The notes under the pieces: model-generated
What the model saw: the letters and a program-made list of their open reading frames with translations, nothing else
What the model was told of the DNA's origin: nothing
Databases searched by the model: none
Position numbers and translations under genes: made by a program
Origin: Pyrrhosoma nymphula
Lineage: Eukaryota; Arthropoda; Insecta; Odonata; Coenagrionidae
DNA length: 64,000 nt
Assembly (NCBI GenBank): GCA_963573305.1
Contig: OY754333.1
Location: forward strand, 21,573,013 to 21,637,012
Direction of reading: 5' to 3'
Shown here: positions 13,201-28,200 of the stretch, piece after piece
Position numbering within the stretch: position 1 is the stretch's first letter
Layout of the letters: each line of letters starts with the position of its first letter

Positions 13201-16200
13201 TTTTATGACGCATTCTCACTTAAGTGAGATTACAAAATAACCCCCCTGTACTTGACCATACGCATTTTTCACCATGTACTATAGATTTTGATGCCTTGCG
13301 GAAGGACTTGCCTTCGCAATTGTGTCCAGGTGGTAGGTAATTTTAAGCCCTTGATTTGGAAACAAAAAATGTCTTATATTCCGTCAAATACGATAATTCT
13401 TCTCTAAACAAATTTACAAATCTATTCTTAGTGTTGCAAATGACCTCCCTGTTGTCGATCGACCCCAATTACCCCAAAATACCCAAAAAAAACTTGTGAA
13501 TTCCGTAGGCAAACTGTGTGTGATAAAAATACTATTTTTAGTTCCATGGTTTCAGGCTCAACTTTGTGGAAGTTGATTTTCACAAATGAAAAAGTAACTT
13601 TGTTTTCTTCCACAGATTTATTCTCTTGGTACGACATGTTTCGACACAACGGTAACATCATCAGGTACCTAATTTTTCATTAATAATATTAGTTTCTAAT
13701 AACCAGGTACCTAATGATGACACCGTTGTGTTGAAACATGTTGTACCAAGAGAATAAATCTGTGGAAGAATACACATTACTTTTTCATTTATGATACTAT
13801 TTTTAGTATTTAGAGTACACTGTCTCGGAAAAAAATAAAGGGCGTTGTGAATTGAGTTAATAAAGGAAATTTATAAAATCGATTTGTAAGATTAAAAAGT
13901 ATTTTCTGTGTATTCATTTATTTAACCAAGTGAAATTCAAGGATAAAAGTAACACAAACATCCCAACGGTGTAATTAAATACATCGGCTGTAATGATCTC
14001 ATTAAAAATATTTATTTCTGCAAAAATCGAGTTTCCAAAAAAATGTAAAGCTACAAACTAAATCTTTGTTATAATAGAGTTTTCCCTGTATGTTTAATGT
14101 TACATTTTATCCTAAACATATTTTAAAATGAGAAAAGGCCGTATGGTCAACGTAATTATGTGGCGATTTCTATCCTTTTTATGCCTTAATTTCCCTGTAT
14201 ATCTCTCTCTCTAGGGGTTGGTACGGTTCATCTACATCTACATCTACATATTACCCAGCGAGCCGCCTCAATAGGCGTGTGGCGGGGGGTGTTAGGACAC
14301 CAGCCGTTTAAATATAAAATGGACACGCTCTAATGAAATTACGCCTAGCATTTATTGTTCGGGGGAAAAACGAATTCCCATACCTATCCGTTCGGCAAAA
14401 TTTCTCTCTTAATTTATCGTTTCTGTCGGACCTGGAAATATAGTGGGGTTCTAATTGGATGTTCTCCGTGTCGCTCTTTAAGATATATATTCTCAATTGT
14501 TCAAGTAACCTAAGCCTAGCGCGCAGCCTCCGAGTCTCTAGAGGCTCCCAGCCTAATTCGTTTAACATCTGTGTAACGCTGTCTGTACGCCCGTAGCAGT
14601 TTTTGACGAATCGCGCAGCTTTCCTTTGTATTTTATTAAGTTCCCAGATTAAGTCTTTCTGCACCGGATCCCATATGCTCGCTGCATATTCAAGGTGTGG
14701 CCGGACGAGTGCGAAATAGCATCTCTCTTTTACTTTTTCATCCGAAAATCTTTCCACAATACCCTTGACGAATCTTAGCTTCTTCAGAGCTCTGCCACAA
14801 ATATTTCTTATATGTGCTCCCCACGATAGGTCCGAAGTTATGGTAACTCCTAGATACTTCACTTCATCTGTCGCCTTTATGTTAACACCATCCACAGCAT
14901 ATACATGGGAATAGTTGGACGACCTCCGCAAGAAATGTACCGCCGTGCATTTGCTCAGATTAAGCTTGAGTCCCCACTCTTGGCTCCACACATGAACGTT
15001 GTTTAAATCCGATGATAGAATTTCAAAGTCAGAGTGATCACTAATTTCACGATAGATGACAGCGTCGTCGGCAAATAGACGTATTTTACTGCTAATTCGA
15101 GAGCATAGATCATTTATGTATATAATGAACAAAAGGGGTCCGATCACGCTTCCTTGCGGGACACCTGATGTCACTTTAACTACATCAGAGCTAATTCCGT
15201 CAAGAACTACCTTTTGCTTACGATCACTCAGAAAGTCGCGTATCCAGTTTACTACTGTTTCGTTTAGGCCGCATGACTGTAATTTGTATAAAAGTTTGTT
15301 ATGAGGTACCGTGTCGAAAGCTTTCTTAAAATCTAGAAATAATGCGTCAACTTGTCTTTTCGATTCACCAGATTTGAGAACGTCATGAAGAAAGAGCGCG
15401 AGTTGTGTTTCGCATGATCTACCTTTCCGGAAGCCGTGCTGAGAGCCATGGAGGACGTTACGACTGTCCAGGAACGTCATGATATTGCTAACGACGATAT
15501 GTTCGAGTATTTTGCCTATAATCGACGTTAATGAAATTGGTCGATAGTTCCCTGGGTCGTGTCTGTTTCCCTTTTTGAATATCGGTGTAACGTTTGCAAT
15601 TTTCCAGTCTAATGGTATCTTTCCTTTAGACAATGACTTCTTGAATATTATGTCTAAGAACGGTGCAATCTGTGGCGCTAACTCCTTGAGGACACGCGCG
15701 GGTATTCCCTCCGGACCCGGAGATTTACTATTTTTTATCTACTGTAGCTGTTTAGTTATCCCATCGCGTTGAATAGTGATTTCTTTCATCGGTTCCTTAG
15801 TGAATGAAATGTCAAAATTACATGCAGTATTATCTGTAGTGTATACACTTTTGAAGTGGGAATTTAACGTGCTAGCTTTGTCAATATTTTCGGTGACAAG
15901 TTTGCCATCTTTATCAAATAACGAATCTACGGTTGAAGATTTTCCCTGAAGCTCTCTCGCATATGACCAAAAAGATTTCGGATTTTCTTCGAGTAATTCA
16001 CCAAGTACTTTTTTCTTGAAATTTCGCAATGCAGAACGCATTGATTTCTTAATTTTTGAGCGTTGCGCAGCGTTACTTTCTTTTGCTTCAAGTTCCTTCG
16101 ATTTGTCACCTACCGTAGTGGACTTTTTGACCAAGTTGTACAATTTTCTCTGTCTCTTAAGGTCCCTCCTAACATCGTTGTTATACCAGCGAGGTTCTTT

Positions 16201-19200
16201 ACTGTCGCATTTCAATTTTTGCGGAATATATTCGGTTGTGGCAGGCGATGAGGGATGTAGGTATTTGTTGCCCCGGCCAACCCATGATCCTCTGAATGAA
16301 TATCATCTATAGTTAATCTATAGTTTTGAAAGGAAGGAAAACCATATTAAACCATGATTTTTTTGTTCAGTGATAAATTGAACATGAACCAAGGATCTGT
16401 GAGAGACTAATATTATAATGGGGTAATTGGTAATGAGATAAATAATAAAATTATGTACATTGTAAAATAATCAATTGTACAATTGTGTAATCCTCTAAGA
16501 GTTTATTATTATAAACATTGGATATGTGAACCAGGTTGCTGGTGAGGAAATGCCTGGGGTGGGTGGTGGTGGGTATGATGGTGGCAGGTGAAGAGGGGTG
16601 TAGGTTTCTGTTACCCCGGCCTGTACACCACCCCCAAGGGTAAACCAGACCAGAAAAACATAAACTATGAGGGAATGTACTATGTAATGCATAATTTGGT
16701 GAACCTAGATTTCTTTGGGCTAGGTTATATTAAAGCCATTATTCTATTATATTCTATCTCTCAAATATCTCTCCTATATATCTTTCTCCTATCCCCAGAT
16801 AGAGTCCATGTTCGTGGAGCGTGTGGCGGAGTTGTTGGCGGTGTCAGCGGCCGCACTCGCCGTCAACTCCCGGTCCTCGCCATCGACGTCGGCAGGTGGG
16901 CCAGACCTCGGGCAACAAGAGGGTGCTGATTGCAGGGAGAACTGCACCGCAATGCCACCTAGGGACTTCTACGCGGCCGTGGGTAGGGTGAGCGAAAGAT
17001 ATAAAACTCCTATTTCAGTCGTGAAAAGTATGAGTCTACAACTACATCTACGAAGTACTGTGCAAATCAGGGATGTGACCCGAAAAGTCATTTTACGTTT
17101 TGTGTCGTACCTGGGAGGCACCCGAACTCGTAGTCCGAGCCTAGGCGTTGAAAGAGACCCAACCCTTCAGTCACACTATAGCTTATAACTTCTTAATGTT
17201 AAACACAAATCGCATAATTATGTTCGTCTTAGTGTTGTACTAGTCACGCTGATGAAAATGGGTTTTTCATCGCAGTTATAGGATAGATATTAACCACTTT
17301 ACGTGTATTAGTAAACCAAGCCAGTTTAATGTACTACATTAAATTACTAAAGCTCGTAAAATGGTTAAGGAGGTTCCGCCGTGACTGTGTGAGTCAAAAC
17401 AAATACTAAATTCCACATTTTTTATATTTTGTCCAACAAATCCTGCTTTCACTGATTAAATGCGTTACCTATAGAAACCCAAAAGTAAGGTACAAAATTT
17501 GCAGATTATTCCACGAATGTATTTTAAATGAGCACTTTTTTCCAGCCATAGGAGCCGACTGCAGCGCCATTTCCTACGAATTACCGCATTTTGACTTCAA
17601 TTACGGCAGTAATTCCCTAATAACTAAAACACTAAGGTGGTACGATGCCTATTTTACATTTTTATTCAATTTCTCCGGATTATTTCCTTCTTATAAATAG
17701 TTTTTCGCAAAAATGGCATTTATATTTTATGGAAAAATACCATTTTTCCCCATATTTCTCTCATACTCCCATTGAACACCATGTAATTTCAAGTTCAATT
17801 ATAGAAGAAAATAGCGTGGAAAGGTATTATTTTGTTTTTCATATCAGATAGAGGACAACTTTTTCTACAAGTGGACAGAATATAAATAAAATGACATTTA
17901 AGTCATTTTACGGTGGAACCACCTTAATACCTGTCCTATGACTGCGATAAAAAATCCATTTTCATCAGCGTTACTAGTGCAACACAAAGACCAACATAAT
18001 TTTGCGATTTATGTTTAACTTTTAGAAGTTATAAACTATACTGTGACTGGTCAGTTGGTGTCATAAACCACTCGCGGTGAAGGGTTGGGTCGCCTCCCAA
18101 GAACGGCACCATACGTAAAGTGCCTTTTCGGGTCAAATCTCTGCGTGCAAGCCACCAATTGGGTGTGTGGCACGGGGTGATTCCACACCAGGCATGCAGC
18201 ACTCATCCCAGTACAAATCGGGACCTCGCACGTTCCCCCGGCCGCTATAGGCGTAGACCAAAAAGCAGTCAGGAGAACAGTGCGCAGTCCAACGAGAAAC
18301 TGGTAGAGTGATACGTAAATGAACCTGCAAACATGCAGTACACTGCTAAAAAGACATCTAGTGGTTTATATTACTAATACTATTAATTTGTGAATGTTAC
18401 GAGATACTGCTTCATGCAGAGAACAAAATGATACCGGGCATTTCAAGCGGTAAGAAGTGTTAGTAATTATGGTACTATGTTATTAAACACAAGTGAAAAT
18501 TCTACTCTGCCTAGTGAATACGGGAGTTGCATATGATTGATCTATCGCAACTATTATGATCCCTAATTGTACGTGGAAAAAATGACATGGTAAATATATC
18601 GGTTCTGCAGTCTATTTACTTTATCTTATTCCTGTGATCGCTTCTACCGTAGTACGTTGGCTCCAGCAAAGTATGTTGAACGTCAGAAAAAGAGATTCAT
18701 GTGACGTAAAGTATATCGGTTCAAGATAGAAATTTTTAAATAAGAGTTGAGGAACATACAGGAGTTTTACAAAGTTTTACTCAGCATCAAATTTTCCCAA
18801 CATGAATTGATGGTTTAAAGTGATTTGAAGATGATTTGATTGAAGTGAATGATTTGAACTCCCAAGGTCGCGATCACTGATAAGTCTCGCGCTCGAGTTA
18901 TTGATTCTTTTCAATTGCGCTCATAATAGCGAAAACTTGATCGAAAATCTTTAAATTTTGTTACGCACTTTAAATCACTAGTTTAAAGGGCTGGATACAC
19001 GGTACATTAGAATGTACAAGAAAATGTGTGAATGTCTGAATGTCAGAATGAACGCGAAAATTCACCGTGTAACAACACCAAAATGTACGATTGTATGAAT
19101 GTCTGAACAGAAAATAGAACCTGTTCTAATTTCGTTTTAGACAATCGTACAAGTTGACCTCATTACAGAGACACCTGGTGGCAGACGACGCAAATGACAC

Positions 19201-22200
19201 ATTCACATTCACACAAGCCAAATGACAACTGAATGTGTCGTTTCCATGGCAAAAAAGATCGTTTAAATAACGCGCCTACGGTTTAAAATTAGGAAAAACA
19301 AACGAAAACGCATAATGCGCATCTAAAAATTTACGAAAATCTGTCCGAAAAAATGTACCGTGTAGCCAACTATTCATTGATCTTGTCCATATAAATGTAC
19401 ATACAAGAATATGTACATGAAACCATTCACACAAATGTACAGAAAATTGTACATTCCAATGTACCGTGCAACCAGGCCTTTAAGTAATGCAGGGCATTCT
19501 TAAATGAGTCACTGTGAGCTATAGCTATTTTTATACATCTATTTTTTTGCCCTTCCCTTCTATAGCTATTTTTTTGGGTAAGGAAAGCGTCAACGCGAAA
19601 GAGGGAACCGTGCTTTTTATCCAAAATTCAGATCATTTTCTGACGATACAGTCATCCGCCAAGAAATTTCCGCAAAATCAGAATCTGAAAGGGAGTTATC
19701 CTATAACCGGGTCTCAGATTTCGACGACAGTTGGCAGACAGGTAGTCTAGTAGTGATGGGTCGGTCGTGATTTATCGAAACCCGAGATCAAGTTCTCTTA
19801 AAAGATAGGTCGATGATATGGATCTCTCCAATGACCGAGGAGTTCATATTTACCGATCACGATAGGAATGATTGTATGACATCAATTATCTATCACGAGA
19901 TGTGAGACCGGTGAAACAATAATGAGATAAAATAAAGAGATGACTTTGGGATGGCAAAATATATTGAAAGAAGTGTTATACAAAACTATACACTAATATC
20001 TATCTATAATACCTACATCCCTAAGTACACACATCAATCATTATCCTTTCACTGAGGATGTAAACTGCCAAACTTAAAATTCAACAGTATCCATGTAGTC
20101 AATAACTTAATTTCAATCCGCATTCATTCCAAATTTTATATAATAGTTGAAACAACTAACAAATTGCAGTCATCAGTCTTATCCGACTCTTGCGAAGATT
20201 ATGCAACACTTTAAACTCATCTCCTGTCATAACACATTCATTAGGAGCGTAAGTCTACCTAATACAAATTACCTTTAAATGTAAAAATATCACCACAAGA
20301 ACATACGCAATACATCACAGCACATATAGTTTATGTAACATTTGTAATCACTGAAATTCCATCATTGTATTGTTACTTAAACAAACGATAAACCTTCGTT
20401 TCAATATTCTCGACAAATATTACGTCTCTTGCAAAAGTGACGCTTAGTGATACCGACTGTAATTGAAAATTGAATTTACGTGCTACAGTCGGATAATTTG
20501 CTTTAAATTCTTACGTACAGCCAAATGAAAACGTTGATCAGTTCAAACTACATTCCAAAATACACTTTCGCAGCGTTTTATGCTACTATTTATCATTGGT
20601 TTTTATAGAGAGTTTTGAATAATTTGTGGTCCATAAAATATGTCACTCTTCAATAGTTTTGTAATCGTAAAGTATATTTCTAATATTCTTTTAAGTATGC
20701 TTAAAATCACAAACTCAGAACACTGTGTAAGAACAAAACCAACATTCGAACGTATTGCACAATTGTGCCTTCAATTTTTTTCGAACAATTACCAACAAGT
20801 CCACGGAAACCGGCACGAAAACGAGGTACCTAGTTGTACACAACGGTCATGATTATAGTATATACTCGTTTTCTCGTTTTGGGGCTTCGCCCCCAACGTC
20901 TGTGTGTGTTCAAAAAAAGTTGACTTTGGAACCATGTTGCCAGCGATCTATAAGTGATAGAGAGTAAGGATAAGCATAAAGTTGTAGGCCTCGATGAGAT
21001 ATTAAAAAAAACACCCAACAGATTTGAGACCCGACTGCTAATTTAGAAGCTGCAGTGGAAAAACAGAAAAATCCAAATTTGGCGCCATGTTTCCAGCGAA
21101 CTATAAGTGTCAGAGAGCTAACGGCTAATGGCTAACGGTTGGCATCAATGTTAGGAATTGATGAGATCTAAAAAAGCCGCCCAACAGATTCGAGATCAGG
21201 ACTTACTTTAGCAGCTAAGAGACGTGAGGGAAAGAAAAATTCGAACATATCATTTTGGCACCATGTTGCCATAGAGCTACGAGGGAATCCGTGTTTTTGC
21301 TAATTATCCGTAAAGATCATGTCAAGGCGCATACCCCTGCCGATATTGAAGGTAATACGTACACTGGTGAGAGCGTGAGGGAAAGAAACATCAGAGAGTT
21401 TCATGAATTAGCCGACTTTGGTACCATGTTCCCAGAGAACTACGAGGGATGAAAAAAACGGATAGCAGAGGATCGTAGGCCTGCATAAGATCTAAAAAGA
21501 AACCGCCTAACAAATTCGAGATCCGACTTCTAGTTTAGAGGCTACAGTCGAAAAACCACGAGTTTCACGAAAAGCCGACTTTGACACCATGGTACCAGTT
21601 AACTAAAAGAAATGGAAAAGAACAAATAGAATAAAGTTGTAGGCCTGAATGAGATCTAAAAAAAACCGCCCAACAGATTCGAGATCCAACTTCTAGTTTC
21701 GAAGCTACAGTCGAAAAACAGCAAGTTTCACAAGCATCCGAATTTGGCGCCATGTTACCAGCCAACAATTGGCGAAGTCCAGGATTTTACTAATTACTTG
21801 CAAAGGGCATGCCAAGGCGCATGCCCATGTCAAGTTTCAGAAACATTTGACAGTTTTACCAAAATTAAACTTTGGCACCATGCTACCAGAGTACTATAAG
21901 AGTTAGAAAAAAACAAAAAGTATGAAGTTGTAGGTCACGATAAGATCTAAATCTTGGAGAAATAGATTTCAAATCAGAATCCTAGTTTAGGAGCTATAGT
22001 AAAAAAGCCGCAAAAAACGGAAACTCTTCACTAAATGTTGTGCGTGGTGAGAAAACTACGAAGCGTAGAACGCCAATATTTGTAGCATGTTTAAGATAAT
22101 TCAATTCCCCGTTATGAAAATTCCGTCACATTTCAGATCCAACCCATCGTTCAAAAGACATGAAGCGAGAACTGAAAGTCTACTTTTAGAAAAGTCCAAA

Positions 22201-25200
22201 AATCCGCCATTTTTATATTTTTTGGGTCACTTCCTGTTAAAACATCCATTATTTCGGGATTTTTCCTCCGATGAATTCTGTCAATGAAGGTTCGTGAAAA
22301 ATTTCAGGATCCTAGCTCGTCTGGAAGTGGTCGGGAATTTGTTTACGTGAGTTAGTGAGTCACACATGCGGCTGTATAGTATTAGGAATCACGAACGGCC
22401 AGCGAGAGCAGCGTTCGTTACGATTATGTATCAATCACGACTTTCCTGAGAAATCATTGATCGTAGGCAACTTGAACAGATCACTAGCTGAAACATCAAT
22501 CAATCATGACCTTACTTTTAAGATCGAATCACAAGTGGGAGTGATAGGCATGACCGAGATCTCTCAAAAGACCGACTTTGCCCATCACTATAGTCTAGGC
22601 TAGGATAGTGATCTACGAGTAATACCCCATTTGAGGTAATATATCCCACAGTTAAAAAGGAGGTAAAACATTTTTACTTTAATTGTAAATAACAAAATGC
22701 AGCTTTTCGGAAAGACAAAAAAAAATTTTACCGCTTGGGTTGGTCAAATGTTAAATTAGCAGATGAAAAATAACAACCAGCCAAGGGACTCGAACCTGTT
22801 ACCATCTCACTATTAGTCTATTACTTTAATCACATACCACTTCCTCATTTTTTAAGTGCTCCGATTATAATAAAAATATTTACCCTCGTTTCTTTTTTGA
22901 ACTATTGGGTACAACCCCCAAAAGGGAGGTGATTCGTAAACGTTTTTTCTAGGACTACCTGCTTGCCAACTTTCGTCGAAGTTTGAGAACTTGTTACTGG
23001 ATACACGAAGAAAATTTTCATTGTAATTTGCATGTGAGAAATGGGGAAAATGTTTGGGCACAAAACATAATAAACAGTAATCTTTAAATAATCCCGAAAT
23101 ACCATTTTGCAGCAAATTTTTCATGTTCACCGCTTAGAATTTTGATAAAATTGCAATCAATTTGCATTAAAAATTGAACGGTGCTCTATTTAAGTAATAA
23201 AAGGTAATACCTAACTGCAATAATTCTTTTTTTGGGGGTGAGGACTATTTTAATCTTAAAAACACACGGAAACACAGTTTCCGTGAAAGAAACAACGCCA
23301 ACCAGCTGGGAATTTAGATTATCACGTAGGTATTGATGTGGATTTAATACGAAGCAGATTAAGGCTGGGCTCCAATCTTCGATTAAAATGGTCAAAGGTT
23401 CCAATCCACTATTTAAGGTAGTATGAGCGAAAAATCACTTCACCTAGAATTTGATGAATTTAACATTTAAAAAAAACTCATCTTTCCAATTATACCAAAG
23501 TATTAACCCCTTGCCGAAATACATTTCAAGCAATTTGTCTTAAAATATAAGCTGTTTTGCATGGGATAAATTACGCTCCAGAGGCTGTGCGCTCCAGAGG
23601 GAGAATATTGAAAAAATAGGAATTTACAGCAACTTGATTTCGCCAAAAAAAAACTGTGTGTTGTTTTTACGTTTTCTCAACTATTAATAAAAATTAATCT
23701 ATCACTGACCGAAGAAATATTTATATTCATTCATTCATTCATTAGAGTAATCTACCGGTTAGAGGTAGGTTGTGATAAAAGACAGAGAATATCCAGCGGA
23801 CTCTTACACGTACCGTGCCCTATATGCCTTGATTATTTCTTTCTTCGTCTCAGCATAAGTCCTACCTTTCTCCATCCCGTCCATAAAACCTATTCTCTTT
23901 CTTCCCCTTCCCCGCTTACCCAATATCCTTCCCTCTATCACGGGCTTCAGCAATCCATCGCCCCTCATTACCCCTTCCATCCACCTACCCTGTCTTCCCC
24001 TAATCTCATCCACAGGTTTCCTCCCCTCACCATCCATGTCAAGCACTTCTTCATTTGTCTTACTTTCCGTCCAACGCACCTTCTCCATCCTCCTCCACAC
24101 CCACATCTCGAAAGCCTTCAGCCTATTTTCGTCTTCCTTTTTCAATGTCCACGTTTATGCCCCATACAACGCCACACTCCATATTTAGATATTCACCAGC
24201 CTCTTTTTTACATCCTTACTTAAGGTCCCCGTACTCAGCTCCCTTCTATTATTGAACGCTTCCCTCGCTATCGCTATTCTCCTCCTAATGTATTTGCTAC
24301 TGTGTCCTGTTTCTTCGAGCGTACTACCCATGAACCTTACAATGAGGACGGAAATCTTGGTGCGCTTCCGATCGTCATTTGCTCAAATTACGGGTCGCCA
24401 GTTAATGCGCTGGTGTTGCGAGGTAGGCCTCGGTAAATATGAGCTTTCGTCCCGCCAGCGTTTTCGTAATTTCACCCACTTTTAACAGAGATATCGGAAC
24501 CAAATTCACCTCACTTATTATGCAAACCTTGCGCATTTGTAAAATACTTTCAACACAACAATGCATCATTTACTCTAGGAATGGGAAACTTTTAAACCTG
24601 AGAAGTGCGATTTTTCCTCTCCGCCATATTGTGAAAAAATGCCGTTTCCTCTTTCCCACTGTACGTGGCGCAGCGATCGACCAGTTGCTTCTCTAGCATA
24701 TACACACCTCTCCTACACAGTTTCTTCCCTCCTTCCACTCAAACTCGCCCCGCAACAGCCATTTAACACAATCATTTTAAGACTAGAAATTCTTGGCCTA
24801 CCACGCGATTGCTGCCCCTCTAGTTGGAACTTGATTTCTTTCGCGGCCGTTGATAACACGATCGAAGTAGGAGATAAACGTCCTCTTATAAGGTTCTTGG
24901 TACTACCCAAGTAATTAAATTGTTCTACTTGCTCCAGTTTGGGACTTCTTACTCTTATCACCAGCCTCGCTTTCTTTGTCCTAGAGAATCTTATTACTTT
25001 TTTTTCTTATGATTAATCCTCATCCCGCATTTCTCGCACTGCTTTTCCAATGCATATACTAAAGTTTGCTGGCCTTCCGATGACCGACTGACCAACGCCC
25101 GGTCGTCTACGAATCAAACCGATTTTATCCACTTTCCATTATCTGAGCATAGATGTTAAAAAGCAAAGGCGACAACGGGCACCCTTGCTGCACCCCGCGA

Positions 25201-28200
25201 CCTATAACTGCCCACCCTGATTCACCGTCAGCTACCCTCTCCTGAGCCCTCTGCCCCATACATATGTTCCGGATGAGTCTCCTGTCACACCAATCTATTC
25301 CTATTTTACCCAATATCTGCATTAGTTTCTCCCAGTTTACTCTGTCATACGCCTTTTCGAAATTCTTCGCGTCTTTGGTTGCCCTCTCCTTCCTGAACCC
25401 AAATTGGTCATCGCCTAAATATTAGTTTGCTCTGCTCTCCAACCTTCTATTTATTATTTTAAGTAAAACTTTTGCCGCGTGAAAAATTAAACTGATTGTT
25501 CTATACTCCTCGCATTCTGACGCTTTCTTCTTTTTCCTGATAGGCATTAAAAATGTTTTTTTGTAATCGTTTGGCCATACACCTTCCTCCTAGATCCTGC
25601 GAATAAGTTCGAAAAATGATTCTCTCCCCTTACTACCTAAATTCTTCAGTAGCTCCATAGGTAGGTTATTGGTTCACACTGCTTTTATACCCTTCATCTC
25701 TATTAATTAGCCCTCTCTACTTCGCAGTCAAGTAACTCCGGTCCAAGGTTATCCTTATCTATTGATCCTTCATCCACTAGATCTAGGCCCATGGGTCTAT
25801 TCTCGCTCTCATATAGCTCCTCTACGTATTCTCTACATCTTTCTTGGATATCTTCCTGCTCGATTAATATCTTCCCTGTTTTGTCGTTAACCTTTGGTAT
25901 CGTTTTACCTCTCTTACCACCCGATAACATTTTCACCTTGACGTACAAAGCGCCCACTTCCCCCTCCTCCTGCAGCTTTTCCATTTTCTCGCATTGTCCC
26001 TTCCACCAGTTTTCTTTTGCCCGATTGGTCACTCGCCGGAGTTTATTATTCAATTCCTTGTACTTCCTCTTGCCTATGTCGGTGTTGACGTTATTCCATA
26101 TCCGTCTCACCTCCATTTTCTTAATAATTTCTTCCGTAACCCACTACTTCTTTACCCTCTTCTTTTCCACCGTTCCTATTGTTTTCTCTGCCGCTCCTGC
26201 GATGCCTGTTTTTATAATCTCCCATCTTCTCTCTATTGTTCCCATCCGCTTTGCTTCAACTATGTTCATTTTTACCACATCTTGGTATTTCCTTCTTTAC
26301 ATCCCTTCCAATGCTTCAAGGTCCCACCTCTTCTCTTCTTACCTTTACAAATCCTTTTGAATTTAACTTCACACTTCAGCATCACCAAGTTATGATCTGA
26401 GTCCGCACCCGCCTCTGGATACCTACACGAGTTCTTTACACTGTTCCTAAATCTCTGCCTTGCCATTATATAACTAATTTGATATCTCCCAGTATCATCC
26501 GGCATTTTCCATGTGTATCTACGCCTGGGGTGATGTTTCAAACCAAGTGTTTGTCACTACTAATTTATTTCTTCTACAAAATACAACTGCCTTTTCACCG
26601 CGGTCATTTCTTATTCCTAGCCCAAACCCTCCTACTTCTAATCCGTCCCTCCCTTCTCCCACCACTGCATTCCAGTAATTAAAATATAAAATTCGAATAT
26701 GATTTCCATTATGACTAGGGAACTATCTCGCTCAAACTACCTTAAGGTACTCTAGCCGTACTTATTTTTTCCCTAATTGAGGAAGTGACGTCACTATTTC
26801 AAACTTTGGACCAACTTCAGGACCGCGAAAGGGCTGGCACGGGGCATGTAGTACTAGGAGGTTTGAATTTATGTATATATAATTCTATTTTCCAGCCTCC
26901 TTCATGTAGTATGAGAAAAGGCGTGGTTTCACCGGTGCGTTCCGCGGCCGCGTCCGGCGTCCGCGTCCAGTAGTCGGAAGTACTGCCGTATATACTCATC
27001 CAATGCATATCAAATGGGCACGGTTTCGCTGAGACGTCTCGGCCGTCGCGTTCGACTGCGGACGCCTAGTCGGGCAGTCCCAATTTTCGGTGATTTTTCC
27101 GCTCTCTTCTCTCCACGTTTAATAAAATACATATTCTCTCACATCGCCCAGCCGAAGAAACAGGATGTAGTTGCCTATATGAAACCACCCGGCCAGGTCG
27201 TCCAGCGGTGACGTCCAGAAGCGGTGGTTGGACGTGGCCGCTGGACGCCCCGATGAAACCAGACCTTTACCAGTCGTACTAATTCATCATGGCGTCCGCT
27301 ATGGTATGGTTCGTGAACTTTGTGAGTGATCGTGAGTGCAAATTTGAATGCGTATGTTAATTAATCTGCCGTTATTAAGTTTAAAAACTGTTATTATGTT
27401 CCTGCGTGACCAAACAAGCTTTCCTTAGCTAGTAAAATTACATCTATTAGCATTTTCTGGAGGTATGCCAAGGTGAAGGCTGCCATCACCTAAGGTAGTG
27501 TGAGCGAGATAGTTCCCTATTCACATTGGAGATCATATTAGAATTTTACTTTTTTATGTCAGCGTCTGTAATAGGTATAAAATAAATATTGTCGTATTTA
27601 TGGTGCAAAAAATAGTTATATATGACCAAAATTCTCAGTAATTAAATAAATAAAGCTACGTAAATCTCTAATTTGACTCATTTTTTCACACCGTACGACT
27701 AAAAAGCCTTCAAAACAGCAGGTTTATTTGAAATTTTGTAAAAATTACTGCGGTGAGTAATAGATTATTTTTTATAAATAGTTGAGAAAACATAAAATCT
27801 AAAAACCGTTGGTTTTTTGACGAAATCTAGGTGATGTAAATTACTATTTTTTTCAATATTCTCCCTCTGGAGCGCACAGCCGAAATCCACCCCATGCAAA
27901 TTATTTGTATAGTATTATCCGTAATCCATCCCATATTAGCCGTATTAGCCGTAATCCATTACATGCAAATTATTAGTATTTTGATATAATTGGAAAAATG
28001 AGTGTTTTGTCTTTAAAATGAGGCTAAATACATCAAATTCTAGATGATGTGATTTTTCCCTCAAACTACCTTATTAATTATGGTATTCAGGCTTTTGATT
28101 CTGCGATTAATTATTTAGTATTAGGCAACAGTTTCGCCGTGCTATGCTGCCGGCTTCGTCGCATAAATAAAATAGATACTAAATAATTAATCGCAGAACC

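Larger units (their letters stand above)
23416..26743. mobile_element. MITE family E copy interrupted by LINE family B
   Basis: The left end AAGGTAGTATGAG (23416) and right end CTCAAACTACCTT (ending 26743) are the TIRs of the intact element at 27492-28072, in reverse orientation. 23416-23720 and 26690-26743 align to its two ends. About 200 bp of the middle are missing and the LINE sits there. Confidence 0.7.

Noticed and set aside
22770..22860. Functional tRNA gene on minus
   Set aside because: Good B box, but no acceptor-stem or anticodon-stem pairing could be made.
25791..26360. 189-codon plus-strand ORF
   Set aside because: It is the antisense of the LINE family B linker and endonuclease region; the minus strand carries the recognisable domains.
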